Of a stretch of 64,000 nt of DNA, positions 63,490 through 64,000 are shown one piece after another; positions within the stretch are counted from its first letter, which is position 1, and each line of letters begins with the position of its first letter. The notes below the pieces were generated by a model. It did not search any database. It was given only the letters and a program-made list of their open reading frames with translations, and had not been told where the DNA came from. The position numbers were made by a program, and so were the translations under genes. The stretch lies in contig CM042090.1 of assembly GCA_023512835.1 (NCBI GenBank), forward strand, positions 14,992,617-15,056,616, written 5' to 3'. Origin of the DNA: Taxillus chinensis (Eukaryota > Streptophyta > Magnoliopsida > Santalales > Loranthaceae).

Positions 63490-64000
63490 AGAAATTTTAA
63501 CTTGGAGTAGGGCGACAACAAGACTATGACCGAATATACATATCCAAGTTTTTACCAATTTGGAGTGATTTGTCCCAAAGGCATGGAGGGATAATGTTTG
63601 CAAGGCAAAAGACTTTATCCATAGACTAAGGCCAACATTGATTGGTCAGGTTGAAAGTTATAGCTAGAGTTAACCTCTTATTGAGATGTGGTTAATAAGG
63701 CTACCATTACTGAGAGGAGTTTGAATCAGATGAGGTTTGGAAAACTAGATGGAACAGTTGGGTTTAGCTATTAAGGACCCCCAAGAAGAAGTTTAGTGCT
63801 AGATAGACACATTAGTAACCAGTGCCAAGATTTTTAGCTAACACAGGTGCTTCAGGAAGTAGTGTTATTATCAAAATAGCATAGAATTGTCAACGTTGTG
63901 GTGAACAAGGCCACATGGAGAAAGATTATAAAAAGTAGTTTATGTGCGGTGCTACAAGTGCAAGCAGCTTGGGTACTCGGAGTAGATGTGCCCTTTGACT
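63490..64000 (+). mobile_element. Ty3/gypsy-like gag relic running off the right edge
   Basis: With frameshifts and stops, the plus strand reads a gypsy gag in order: MTEYT, then FVPKAWRDN and KAKDFIHRLRPTLIGQV, then VVNKATITERSLNQMR, and two zinc knuckles. The first is CQRCGEQGHMEKDY, whose last Cys is Tyr. The second, CYKCKQLGY, has Tyr for His and an internal stop. It is cut by the window end, so pol may follow. Confidence 0.7.

Overview
The window is nuclear DNA from a flowering plant, most likely a eudicot. It is AT-rich, has long introns with GT..AG junctions, no operon structure, many microsatellites and many degraded plant transposons. Four intact genes could be rebuilt exon by exon, all on the minus strand: an F-box/LRR/FBD protein (5446-7415), a 14-exon DEDDh RNA exonuclease of the SDN5/NEF-sp type (13038-24999), the transcriptional adaptor SEUSS (26731-33355) and a clade I SWEET sugar transporter (51400-53355). 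In each case the reading phase closes across every proposed junction. The species cannot be named from the sequence.

Layout. 1-4360: transposon debris, including a CACTA-like element that carries an expansin-like A pseudogene with its intron. 5446-8700: the F-box gene, a 336-bp direct repeat shared by its upstream side (7646-7981) and by 389-724, and a scrambled relic of a second F-box copy. 9311-25000: the exonuclease gene and, directly downstream of it, a partial tandem duplicate that has decayed to a pseudogene. The 5-kb intron 7 of the intact gene holds an hAT transposase relic, a 5'-truncated LINE and nested MITE-like sequence. 26731-34500: SEUSS with a leader intron. 34500-51400: a gene-poor stretch of about 17 kb with two MITE copies that have GC-rich cores, GC-rich islands without recognisable genes, CTCGAG-rich tandem repeats, two long G runs and a deleted gypsy LTR element. 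51400-53520: the SWEET gene. 53520-64000: gene-poor, with copia gag and RT/RNase H relics, a long-inverted-repeat element (60942-61764), and a decayed gypsy-type gag running off the right edge.

The four genes have unrelated jobs (ubiquitin ligase adaptor, 3'-5' RNA exonuclease, floral and developmental co-repressor adaptor, sugar uniporter) and nothing suggests they act as a unit. I see no convincing new multi-gene system. The points most worth following up are the expansin fragment captured by a transposon, the exonuclease duplication with one decaying copy, the two matched GC-core MITEs, and the gypsy remnant whose left terminal repeat is cut into by a 36-base G run.
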